DNA from: Pseudomonadota bacterium | Lineage (GTDB): Bacteria; Pseudomonadota; Gammaproteobacteria; Steroidobacterales; Steroidobacteraceae | Length of the DNA stretch: 45,382 nucleotides | Direction of reading: 5' to 3' | NCBI GenBank assembly: GCA_021826035.1 | Contig: JAKBBE010000016.1 | Location: 1-45,382 of the forward strand | Part shown: positions 16,181 through 23,495 of the stretch, one piece after another | Numbering within the stretch: the stretch's first letter is position 1 | Layout of the letters: every line of letters starts with the position of its first letter | Translations under genes and position numbers: made by a program | Notes under the pieces: generated by a model | What the model was told of the DNA's origin: nothing | Databases searched by the model: none | What the model saw: the letters and a program-made list of their open reading frames with translations, nothing else

Positions 16181-17017
16181 TTGAACAAATCGAAGCGTTT
16201 GATGGTGTTGGCGATTGCTGCCACGGCACCGGCCTGCTGGTCGGTGGCGCGGGCTGGCGCACCGCCGCCGCAGTGCAGTGGATCGTCTGCGCTTCTCAGC
16301 CTGCTCGACAGACCGACGGTGGGTGATTCGAGCTGTGTGGTGCCCGAGGGAATGACCGTCATCGAAGCGGGCGCGACCGCCGGGAACATCTACGGCATTC
16401 CGGGTGGACAGATCGACACGCTGCCTAATCTCGAACTGCGCTGGGGTCTGCCGGGCAATTCGGAGTTCGTGTGGCTGCCGCCGGGCTACCAATATCAGTC
16501 GTTGAACGCCGGACCTCAGGGCGCAGCCCATACGATCGGAGGCTTTGGTCCGACGACCGTCGGCATCAAACACTCGTTTGGGTACACCCAGCACTGGCAG
16601 TGGACGGGCGAAGCGCTGGCCACGCTACCCTCGGGGGATAGCACGTTCGGCAGTCACGGGGTGGGCGGCGCGCTCAACGGCATCGTCAGTTACGGCAACG
16701 GACCGATCGGGGTGTCGTTGATGCTGGGCGTGACCTCGCAGACCGAGCCTACCGCAGTGGGCGGGCAGCGCTTCCAGAGCGTCAATCCCGATCTGGTTGT
16801 CACCTGGGCGGCGACCTCGCGACTGCAGTTCTATGGCGAGGTCTACGGTCAGTCGCATGCCGCGTACGGGCTGGGCTGGGGGTCGGATTTCGACGGCGGC
16901 CTGCAATATCTGGTCAATCCGGACTTCGAGGTCGACCTGGAGGAGGGTGTTCGCCTGCAAGGTCAGCTCGGCGGGTTCTCCCGCTACACCGGCGTTGGCC
17001 TCGGCCTGCTCCTGTAG
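16181..17017 (+). CDS. outer-membrane beta-barrel, transporter-like (Phenol_MetA_deg type)
   Basis: A 278-residue exported protein read from TTG at 16181, chosen because GGGAGGA lies just upstream and the start gives a clean signal peptide (NKSKRLMVLAIAATAPACW, cleavage near VARAGA). Six Cys/Pro-rich residues follow. The mature part alternates as in an antiparallel barrel (IDTLPNLELRWGLPGNSEFV, HWQWTGEALATLPSGDS, GGALNGIVSYGNGPIGVSLM, SRLQFYGEVYGQSH) and ends YTGVGLGLLL. This pattern matches small outer-membrane proteins annotated as 'transporter' in the MetA-pathway/phenol-degradation group. The cargo is unknown and the neighbours give no clue. The frame extends 60 codons upstream without a plausible start. 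Confidence 0.7.
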   Translation: MNKSKRLMVLAIAATAPACWSVARAGAPPPQCSGSSALLSLLDRPTVGDSSCVVPEGMTVIEAGATAGNIYGIPGGQIDTLPNLELRWGLPGNSEFVWLPPGYQYQSLNAGPQGAAHTIGGFGPTTVGIKHSFGYTQHWQWTGEALATLPSGDSTFGSHGVGGALNGIVSYGNGPIGVSLMLGVTSQTEPTAVGGQRFQSVNPDLVVTWAATSRLQFYGEVYGQSHAAYGLGWGSDFDGGLQYLVNPDFEVDLEEGVRLQGQLGGFSRYTGVGLGLLL

Positions 17018-17046
17018 CCGTCACGGCCGCCGGCGGCTCGGGCTCG

Positions 17047-17394
17047 CTACAGGGGAGGTTTGCCCTCGCCCAAGCGCAGCCACCCCTTGATGATTCGATA
17101 CAGGTACCAGATTGATCCGGCGGCGAGTACCAGCCAGCCGATGAACACCAGCCACAGAGCGCCGCCGAGCACGAGCCACAGCAGGGAGAACCAGAAGGTG
17201 CGGATCTGCCACTCGAAATGGGGTTCGAGCAGCGTGCCGCGCACCTCCTCGCGCTTCACGTAGTTGACGATGACCGCAGCCACGGCCAGCACGGGGAAGA
17301 GGATTGCCCCTGCGTACAGCCCGTAGGCGATGTTGCCGAGATTGCGGTCGAACGGCCTGTTCGAACTGCCCTCCGCGGCCGGTTGCATGTTCAT
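17047..17394 (-). CDS. DUF4870-like small membrane protein
   Basis: A 115-residue inner-membrane protein. A polar N-terminus (MNMQPAAEGSSNRPFDRNLG) precedes three hydrophobic segments: IAYGLYAGAILFPVLAVAAV, IRTFWFSLLWLVLGGALWLV and GWLVLAAGSIWYLYRIIKGW. These are linked by YVKREEVRGTLLEPHFEWQ. This loop, with HF-W-Q-I-R-TFW, is characteristic of the DUF4870/COG3671 family, whose function is unknown. The start at 17394 has GGGGAGAG seven bases upstream; a GTG 24 codons earlier has none. It follows the H+-ATPase gene on the same strand with a 94-base gap and may be co-transcribed with it. Confidence 0.8.
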   Translation of the reverse strand: MNMQPAAEGSSNRPFDRNLGNIAYGLYAGAILFPVLAVAAVIVNYVKREEVRGTLLEPHFEWQIRTFWFSLLWLVLGGALWLVFIGWLVLAAGSIWYLYRIIKGWLRLGEGKPPL

Positions 17395-17488
17395 CAGCGC
17401 ACTCTCCCCGCCAGGGATCGACGCGTCGCCGGTCAGGTTCGGCATCGCGCTCAAACCGAGCGTCACTATGGCAAAGTCCCGCGCTTGC

Positions 17489-19873
17489 TCACTGCATCTT
17501 CAGATGCGTTCCCAGCGCCGCTTTCAGGCTATCGAGCGCAAAGGCCAGCAGGATTGAGGCGCCGAAAACGGCCGCGATCAGGAGCGGTGGGATCGCGCGC
17601 ATCAGTATGCCTCGGGTACCCAGAAGGCCGAAGATCAGGATGTCCGCGATCATCGACAGCACGATCCAGGCGCTCGGTCTGGAGCTCCAGAGGCGGCGCC
17701 GCTCGCGCACGACGTAGAAGAGTGCCTGGCTGGTGAAGGACAGTGTCACGCACGCGAGTGTCTGCAGCTGCGCCTGGTTCAGCGCGAGCCGGTAGCGGCC
17801 GATGGCGAGGACTGCTGCGCAGAACACCACGTTGCACAGCGCCAAAGCGCTGCCGAGCAGCGTAATGTTGTTGACGTGCCACGCGTTCGGCTTCGGCGAG
17901 GGACGCACGTGATCCGTGGTCGCCGACATCGCGAGGAAGTCGCCCGTGATCATCAGCAGGGCCATCAGCCGCGGCGTGAGAATTGCGTGTCCGGTCATCA
18001 CCAGCCCGATCACGAGCAGCAGCATCTGGCTGAGCTTCTGCGTCAGCGAGCGCAGCGTGTAGGTGAGGATGCGCTGGAAGGTAATGCGCCCTTCGCGGAT
18101 TGCACTGACGGTCCCGCCAAGACCGGGCTCGGTCAACACGATCCCGGCAGCCGACTTCGCCACGTCGGTCGCACTCGAGACTGCGATGCCCATCTGCGCT
18201 TGGCGCAGCGCGGGCGCATCGTTCGCGCCGTCGCCGAACATTCCGACCGTGTGCCCGCTGGTCTGCAGCGCGCGCACGATATGAAATTTGTCCTCAGGAA
18301 ACACACCGGCGAACACCGCGTAGTCTTGCGGACGAATACTCGCCGGAATCTCTCCGGGCGGGCACAGCGCACCGTCGAGCCCCACTTCGCGCGCGACCAC
18401 CTGGGCGGTCACCGGAGCATCGCCGGTGACCATGACCGTCTCCACCCCCATGGTGCGCAATTCTTTGATAAGCGCCGCGGCGTCGGAGCGCGGCGGATCA
18501 CTGAGGGCGATCAGACCGATCATCCGCAACGCGCCGTCCACCGGACCCTCGGCGACGGCGAGCACGCGATAGCCCTGGGCGGCGAGTGATTCGGCGTCCG
18601 CGACGGTCTGTGCCGCGGGGACGGCGATCGCCTGCAGAGTCGCAAAGGCGCCTTTGACGATCCGGATGGTGCGCCCGCCGGCGTCGATGGCCGTGGCTTC
18701 GGCACGCTTGCGTGCCGGGTCGAAAGGAATGAAGGATACGAGCCGGGTGGCGGTGTCGGCAGGCCGTGCGGCGGCTGCGGCGCGGATTGCGACGTCGACC
18801 GGATCCGTCCCGCCCTCGGAACTGGCGAGCGCGGCGCGAGCGAGGACTAGGGCCTCCTCGCCGTCGGGCGCGGGCCGTACCGCGGTCACTGCCAGCGTAT
18901 TCTGGGTGATCGTGCCAGTCTTGTCCGAACACAGCACATCGAGCGTGGCCGCGTCCTCTACGGACGAGAGGCGAGTGGGCAACACGCCGCGCGCGGCGAG
19001 CGCGCGCGCTCCGAGTGCGCTCGCCAGTGTGAACGTCGCGGGCAGGGCGACCGGAATGGCGGCGAGGATCGCCGTGAGCGTCAGCGAAATGACCTCGTGG
19101 GTCGGCAGACCCAGCACCGCGGCATAGGCCACCTGCGCGAGAACGACCGCACCGTTGAAGATGGCGAGGTTGCGCACCACGCGCAGCACGGTGGTCTGCT
19201 GAGTACTCACGCCATGCGCGGTGCGCACCAGTTCTGCGGTGCGGCCGAAGCGCGTGCGCGTTCCGGTGGCGCTCACCCGCGCGAGCGCCTCTCCTCGTCG
19301 CACCAGCGCACCGGCGTAGGTATCCCGTCCCGGTGCGCCCTCCACCGGCAACGACTCCCCGGTGAGCGTCGACTGATCGAGCAGTACTTCACCCGCGAGC
19401 AGCTGCACATCGGCCGGCACGATGCCGCCGAGGGACAGCTTGACCAGGTCGCCTGGGACCAATTCGGCGGCCGGCACGGTCTTCCACGCGCCGTCGCGGC
19501 GCACGGAGGCCATCAGCGCAAGGCGGGACTTCAGCGCCTGCAGCGTCGCGCGCGCGCGCGCCTCTTGCACGAATCCCAGCACGGCGTTGAACAGTACGAG
19601 GACTCCGATCACGAGCGCCTCGACGTACTTGCCGAGCGCCAGCTGCAGGAGCACCGCCGCTTCGAGCATCCACGGTACGGGTGCCCAGAACTTTGCGAGC
19701 AGCCGCCGCCACGGCGCAGTGTCCTGCTCGCTCATGGCATTGGGGCCGTACTGTGCCAGGCGCTGCTGCGCCTCGCGGCTGCTGAGGCCGTTCACGTCGC
19801 TCTGCCGCACCTCGGGGTGCGATCCGTGCGGATCGGGAGCGTGCGCCGGCTCGACAGAGATAGGTTTCGACAC
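17489..19873 (-). CDS. P-type H+-ATPase, plasma-membrane (P3A) type
   Basis: A 794-residue P-type ATPase. Its order is a cation-ATPase N-terminal domain (GLSSREAQQRLAQYGPNAMS), M1-M2, and an actuator domain with LTGES (171-174). M4 has PVALP (274-278), phosphorylation site CSDKTGTIT is at Asp317, and the hinge reads MFGDGANDAPALRQA. About six further C-terminal helices follow, with Asp in MITGDFLAMSATTD. The short N domain, PVALP in M4 and overall length fit P3A proton pumps (yeast Pma1-like, also in bacteria and archaea), not Ca2+, heavy-metal or Kdp types. It would export protons at the cost of ATP, helping pH homeostasis. The start is GTG at 19873, back to back with the photolyase gene. 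Mg2+ transport (P3B) is a less likely alternative. Confidence 0.88.
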   Translation of the reverse strand: MSKPISVEPAHAPDPHGSHPEVRQSDVNGLSSREAQQRLAQYGPNAMSEQDTAPWRRLLAKFWAPVPWMLEAAVLLQLALGKYVEALVIGVLVLFNAVLGFVQEARARATLQALKSRLALMASVRRDGAWKTVPAAELVPGDLVKLSLGGIVPADVQLLAGEVLLDQSTLTGESLPVEGAPGRDTYAGALVRRGEALARVSATGTRTRFGRTAELVRTAHGVSTQQTTVLRVVRNLAIFNGAVVLAQVAYAAVLGLPTHEVISLTLTAILAAIPVALPATFTLASALGARALAARGVLPTRLSSVEDAATLDVLCSDKTGTITQNTLAVTAVRPAPDGEEALVLARAALASSEGGTDPVDVAIRAAAAARPADTATRLVSFIPFDPARKRAEATAIDAGGRTIRIVKGAFATLQAIAVPAAQTVADAESLAAQGYRVLAVAEGPVDGALRMIGLIALSDPPRSDAAALIKELRTMGVETVMVTGDAPVTAQVVAREVGLDGALCPPGEIPASIRPQDYAVFAGVFPEDKFHIVRALQTSGHTVGMFGDGANDAPALRQAQMGIAVSSATDVAKSAAGIVLTEPGLGGTVSAIREGRITFQRILTYTLRSLTQKLSQMLLLVIGLVMTGHAILTPRLMALLMITGDFLAMSATTDHVRPSPKPNAWHVNNITLLGSALALCNVVFCAAVLAIGRYRLALNQAQLQTLACVTLSFTSQALFYVVRERRRLWSSRPSAWIVLSMIADILIFGLLGTRGILMRAIPPLLIAAVFGASILLAFALDSLKAALGTHLKMQ

Positions 19874-20040
19874 GATGGGCTCGCTGATCTAAGCGGCAAG
19901 TGTAGCTGAGATACCCTCGGACAGATCAGGGCGGCGGGCGCGGAATGTCACTCGACAGTCCACTGGGTGGCATTGCACACTGGGTCCTCAGCGCCGCCGG
20001 TTCGCAGCCGGTTCGGCCGGGCAAGTCTCGAGGTCCGTCC

Positions 20041-21525
20041 ATGTCCCAGCAGCGCCGCGGCGCCGATCCAGCAGCGTGCCCCGTCATCGTCTGGTTCCGC
20101 AACGACTTACGGCTCGGCGATAATCCAGCCCTGGCCGCGGCGCTCGCCACGGGCGGCCCCCTCGTTGCGCTGTACATCCTGGACGAGACCCTTCCCGAGG
20201 GCCGGCCGCTCGGCGGCGCGGCGCGCTGGTGGCTGCATCACAGCCTCGCGGCGCTTGATGCGGCGTTGCGCACGCTCTCGCGGGACGCGCCCCACGGAGT
20301 GACGCTGTGCCTGCGACACGGCGCGAGTGCCGCGATTCTGCGCGAGGTGATCGTGGCGAGCGGCGCGCGGCGGGTGTTCTGCAACCGCACGTATGATCCG
20401 CTCCTCGATGCGCTCGATGCGACCCTGACCGAGCCGCTGCAGCGATGTGGCGCGCTGCTCGAGTCGTTCCCCGGGGCGATGCTTGCCGAGCCCGGGGCAG
20501 TGCGGACCGGCAGCGGCGGGCCGTTTCGGGTGTTCACCGCGTTCTGGAACCGTTTGAGCGCGCTCGAGGTGGCGCCGCCGCTGCCGGTGCCCCGCAGACT
20601 CACCGGCAGCGCGAGTGCACCGCGTAGCGAGCGACTCGAGGACTGGGGCCTGCTGCCGAGTTTGGGGTGGGACGGCGGCTTTGCACCGGTGTGGACTCCG
20701 GGGGAGAAGGGGGCGCGCCTGCGGCTGCGCGAGTTCCTCGGCCGGCAGTTCGACAGCTACCGCGGTGCCCGCGATGTGCCCTCGGTCGAGGGAACCTCGC
20801 GTCTCTCGCCGCATCTGTGCTTCGGGGAGATCAGCGCCCGGCAGATCTGGCATACGGTGCTCAACGCCCCGGGCGGCGGGCGCGCCGAGCTGGTGGGCAA
20901 CGGCTTTCTGCGCGAGCTCGGCTGGCGGGAGTTCGCGCGCTACACGCTGCATCACTTCCCGAGCCTGCCGCTGCGTCCGCTGCGCCAGGAGTTCGAGGCG
21001 TTCGGTTGGCGGGAGGATGCCGCTGGGTTCGAGGCCTGGTGCCGAGGACGCACGGGCTATCCCATCGTCGATGCGGGCATGCGCCAGCTGTGGCACACCG
21101 GCTGGATGCACAACCGCGTGCGGATGATTGTCGGCTCCTTCCTGGTGAAAGACCTGCTCGTGCCTTGGCAGCGGGGTGAGACGTGGTTCTGGGACACGCT
21201 CGTCGATGCGGACCGTGCGAGCAACGCGCTCAACTGGCAGTGGGTCAGCGGCTGCGGCGTCGACGCTGCGCCGTATTTCCGCATCTTCAATCCCGTTGCG
21301 CAGAGCGAGCGCTTCGACCCCGAGGGCGAGTACCTGCGCCGCTGGCTGCCTGAGCTGGCTGCGTTGCGGACCCCCGCGATCCATGCGCCGTGGAACGCCC
21401 GGCCGCTCGAGCTGGCCGAGGCGGGCGTGCGGCTCGGTGAGACCTATCCGCGGCCCATCGTCGCGCATGACGAGGCCCGCAAACGCGCGCTCGCACGGTT
21501 CGAGGCGCTTCGTCAACGCACCTGA
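20041..21525 (+). CDS. phrB: deoxyribodipyrimidine photo-lyase / cryptochrome family
   Basis: A 494-residue photolyase. The N-terminal Rossmann antenna domain opens with VIVWFRNDLRLGDNPALAAA. The FAD domain carries SRLSPHLCFGEISARQIW, FLRELGWREFARY, YPIVDAGMRQLWHTGWMHNR, RMIVGSFLVKDLLVPW and NWQWVSGCGVDAAPYFRIFN, all hallmarks of class I CPD photolyases, including tryptophans of the electron-transfer chain. It repairs UV-made pyrimidine dimers with blue light. The start at 20041 has GAGG eight bases upstream and places the Rossmann strand close to the N-terminus; the frame opens 32 codons earlier. In many bacteria phr belongs to the light/singlet-oxygen ECF regulon that also includes lipid genes like those at 31703-40444. 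Confidence 0.93.
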   Translation: MSQQRRGADPAACPVIVWFRNDLRLGDNPALAAALATGGPLVALYILDETLPEGRPLGGAARWWLHHSLAALDAALRTLSRDAPHGVTLCLRHGASAAILREVIVASGARRVFCNRTYDPLLDALDATLTEPLQRCGALLESFPGAMLAEPGAVRTGSGGPFRVFTAFWNRLSALEVAPPLPVPRRLTGSASAPRSERLEDWGLLPSLGWDGGFAPVWTPGEKGARLRLREFLGRQFDSYRGARDVPSVEGTSRLSPHLCFGEISARQIWHTVLNAPGGGRAELVGNGFLRELGWREFARYTLHHFPSLPLRPLRQEFEAFGWREDAAGFEAWCRGRTGYPIVDAGMRQLWHTGWMHNRVRMIVGSFLVKDLLVPWQRGETWFWDTLVDADRASNALNWQWVSGCGVDAAPYFRIFNPVAQSERFDPEGEYLRRWLPELAALRTPAIHAPWNARPLELAEAGVRLGETYPRPIVAHDEARKRALARFEALRQRT

Positions 21526-21686
21526 CCGGGCGCAGGCGGCGCAGATGCGGCGCAGCGAGGCGAAGGGCGTGTGGCCACAGGGGTGCTCCTCGGGGCTCGG
21601 CCGCATGGGGTTCGGTACGGCGCGCCGGCAGCATCCCTAGCACGCGCGGCGTATCCTGTGCGCAGTTCATTCAGAGGATGATGCCG

Positions 21687-22739
21687 ATGGAGGATCTCTC
21701 GGCGTCCCGAACCGCCCGCTGGCCCTCGATTGAGGTCACCCGGCTGCAGTGGCGCAATCTGTGGCGCCGCTGGCCGCGCGCCGCAGTGGCGCTGACCGTG
21801 GCCTTCCTCGCGCTCGGACTGTTGGGACGCATCCGTGCAGTCGAATCCCTGCTCGCCCTGGCCGCGCTCTCACCAGGATTCGTGGTGACGCTGAGTGCGA
21901 TGCTCGCAGGCGTTCTCGTGCTGCGCAGCGGCACGCGCCGGACGAATGACCGGCAACACGACTGGCTCGCCGCGCTGCCGCGCAACGTGCCGATCGTGCT
22001 GCGCTCGAGCGCCGGACCGATCGCGGTGCTCGTGATCGCCGCGATCCTGGTCGTCGATCTGTCGCTCGCGGGGCAGTGGCCGGCATGGATCGCGCTGCGC
22101 TTCATGGGCAGTCTCGCGGCAGGGAGCGCCCTCGGCGCGGGGCTCGCCGCAGCGTTCATGGCCGCCCACGTGCGCCCGGGGCGCAGCAGCGGGCGCGATG
22201 CGCGCGCCCAGCCGCGCTCGCGCTACGCCGCGGGGCGCTTGGCGCGCCTCGGCGCGCCAAGGCGCGCGACGCTGCTACCGCTCGGCGCCTGGCCGGTCAC
22301 GGAGGCGCACTTTCGCGACCGCCCGACGATTCGCGCCCGCAGTCTGATTCTGCTGCTGCTCGCCGTGCCGATCGGGGTGTCGGGTGGCACGGTGCTCGCC
22401 GCCGCCGCCGCCTGGCTGATCGTGCTGCACCTGATCAATCTGACGCGGGCGCTCCTGCGCACGGCGTTCAATGCTGCGCGCTGGCTTGCGCCCACCGCGC
22501 CGAGCCCGCTGCGCTTCACCGGGGCGCTTGCGCACCGGGTCCTCGGAGCACAGGGGCTCGCCGTCGCGCTGCTTCTGGCCATTGCCGCGGTCACGCGCAC
22601 GCCCGCCGATCTGCGCCTCGCCGGACTGATCGCGGCGGCCTTGCTCGCCGCGCTGCTGATCCTGGCCGTGGCGGGCGCTCTGCTCGCACTGCGCAGCGGC
22701 GCGAGCGCCGCCTCGTTGTTGCAGCGGTGGGGACGATGA
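21687..22739 (+). CDS. multi-spanning membrane protein, ABC exporter permease partner
   Basis: About 350 residues with eight or more hydrophobic segments (AAVALTVAFLALGLLG, FVVTLSAMLAGVLVL, IAVLVIAAILVVDLSLAG, SLAAGSALGAGLAAAF, SLILLLLAVPIGV, GLAVALLLAIAAV, LIAAALLAALLILAVAG). No enzyme motif is visible. It overlaps the following ABC ATPase by ATGA, so it is almost certainly the membrane half of that transporter, a type-2 (ABC-2-like) exporter with divergent sequence. Three in-frame ATGs (21678, 21681, 21687) exist; AGAGG at 21673 is best spaced for the last. Cargo unknown. A central charged loop (about residues 165-205) contains the repeated GC-rich stretch noted at 22238. Confidence 0.75.
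   Translation: MEDLSASRTARWPSIEVTRLQWRNLWRRWPRAAVALTVAFLALGLLGRIRAVESLLALAALSPGFVVTLSAMLAGVLVLRSGTRRTNDRQHDWLAALPRNVPIVLRSSAGPIAVLVIAAILVVDLSLAGQWPAWIALRFMGSLAAGSALGAGLAAAFMAAHVRPGRSSGRDARAQPRSRYAAGRLARLGAPRRATLLPLGAWPVTEAHFRDRPTIRARSLILLLLAVPIGVSGGTVLAAAAAWLIVLHLINLTRALLRTAFNAARWLAPTAPSPLRFTGALAHRVLGAQGLAVALLLAIAAVTRTPADLRLAGLIAAALLAALLILAVAGALLALRSGASAASLLQRWGR
22238..22261. repeat. 24-bp near-perfect palindrome inside the permease gene
   Basis: Arms CTTGGCGCGCC (22238-22248) and GGCGCGCCAAG (22251-22261) around TC. It codes for part of the charged loop R-L-A-R-L-G-A-P-R and could form a very stable hairpin in mRNA. It may be only a by-product of GC-rich Arg/Ala/Leu codons. Confidence 0.6.
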
Positions 22740-23485
22740 GTACGACCGAAATGCAGCCCGTCGCACCGGCTCTGAGCATCCGCGGGCTCACGGCCGGGTA
22801 CGATGCTCACGCGGTGCTGCGCGAGATCGACCTGCAGATCGCGATCGGGGAGTGGTGCGTCGTATTCGGTCCCAACGGCAGCGGTAAATCGACGTTGCTG
22901 TACGCGGCCGCCGGGCTGCTGCTCCCGCGTAGCGGACGCATCGAATTGTCCGGTGTGCCACTCGAGGACGCGGCCAGAGCGAAGCGCACCCTCGGCTACG
23001 GGTGCGCGCCGGAGCGCCTGCCGGGTTTGCTCACCGGCCGGCAGTGCCTGCAGGTGTACGCGGCGGCCAAGGGGCTGCGCGAGATTGACCCCGGCGTGCT
23101 CGAGCTGGCCGAGGCGCTGGCGTTGAGTGCACACCTGGAGCGGTACGTGGATACCTATTCGCTCGGTATGCGCCAGAAGCTCGCAACCCTTCTGGCCCTG
23201 ATCGGTGCGCCACGCCTGATCGTGCTCGATGAGGCGTTCAATGGCCTGGATCCGGCCAGCGCGGCGCTCCTGAAGCGTCACCTGCGACGCCTGACTGACG
23301 AGCGGCGGGCTGCGGTGCTGCTCGCCACCCATGCTCTGGAGATCGCCGAGCGCTATGCCGACCGCGTTGCGCTGCTGCTCGAGGGGCGGATCCGCCGCGT
23401 GTGGGATCGTGCCGAGCTCGCCGCGCAGCGCGCCGCCGGCACGCCGCTCGAGGAGCTGCTGGCGGCGGCGGCGGCGGCCCCGTAG
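22736..23485 (+). CDS. ABC transporter ATP-binding protein (ABC-2/NatA-CcmA type)
   Basis: A 249-residue nucleotide-binding subunit: Walker A GPNGSGKST, signature YSLGMRQKLATLLAL (the YS-GMRQ variant typical of ABC-2 exporters), Walker B LIVLDEAFNGLD and the switch His in LLATHALE. The C-terminus ends in an alanine run. ATG at 22736 overlaps the permease stop by four bases and follows GGTGGGG, so the pair is translationally coupled. It drives export by the upstream membrane protein. No substrate-binding protein or accessory gene is nearby. The downstream gene is convergent, 10 bases away. Confidence 0.93.
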   Translation: MSTTEMQPVAPALSIRGLTAGYDAHAVLREIDLQIAIGEWCVVFGPNGSGKSTLLYAAAGLLLPRSGRIELSGVPLEDAARAKRTLGYGCAPERLPGLLTGRQCLQVYAAAKGLREIDPGVLELAEALALSAHLERYVDTYSLGMRQKLATLLALIGAPRLIVLDEAFNGLDPASAALLKRHLRRLTDERRAAVLLATHALEIAERYADRVALLLEGRIRRVWDRAELAAQRAAGTPLEELLAAAAAAP

Positions 23486-23495
23486 GGAGCGCTGG

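Noticed and set aside
20107..21606. 499-codon minus-strand frame
   Set aside because: Antisense to the photolyase, whose motifs are unmistakable; composition is Arg/Ala/Pro-rich noise.
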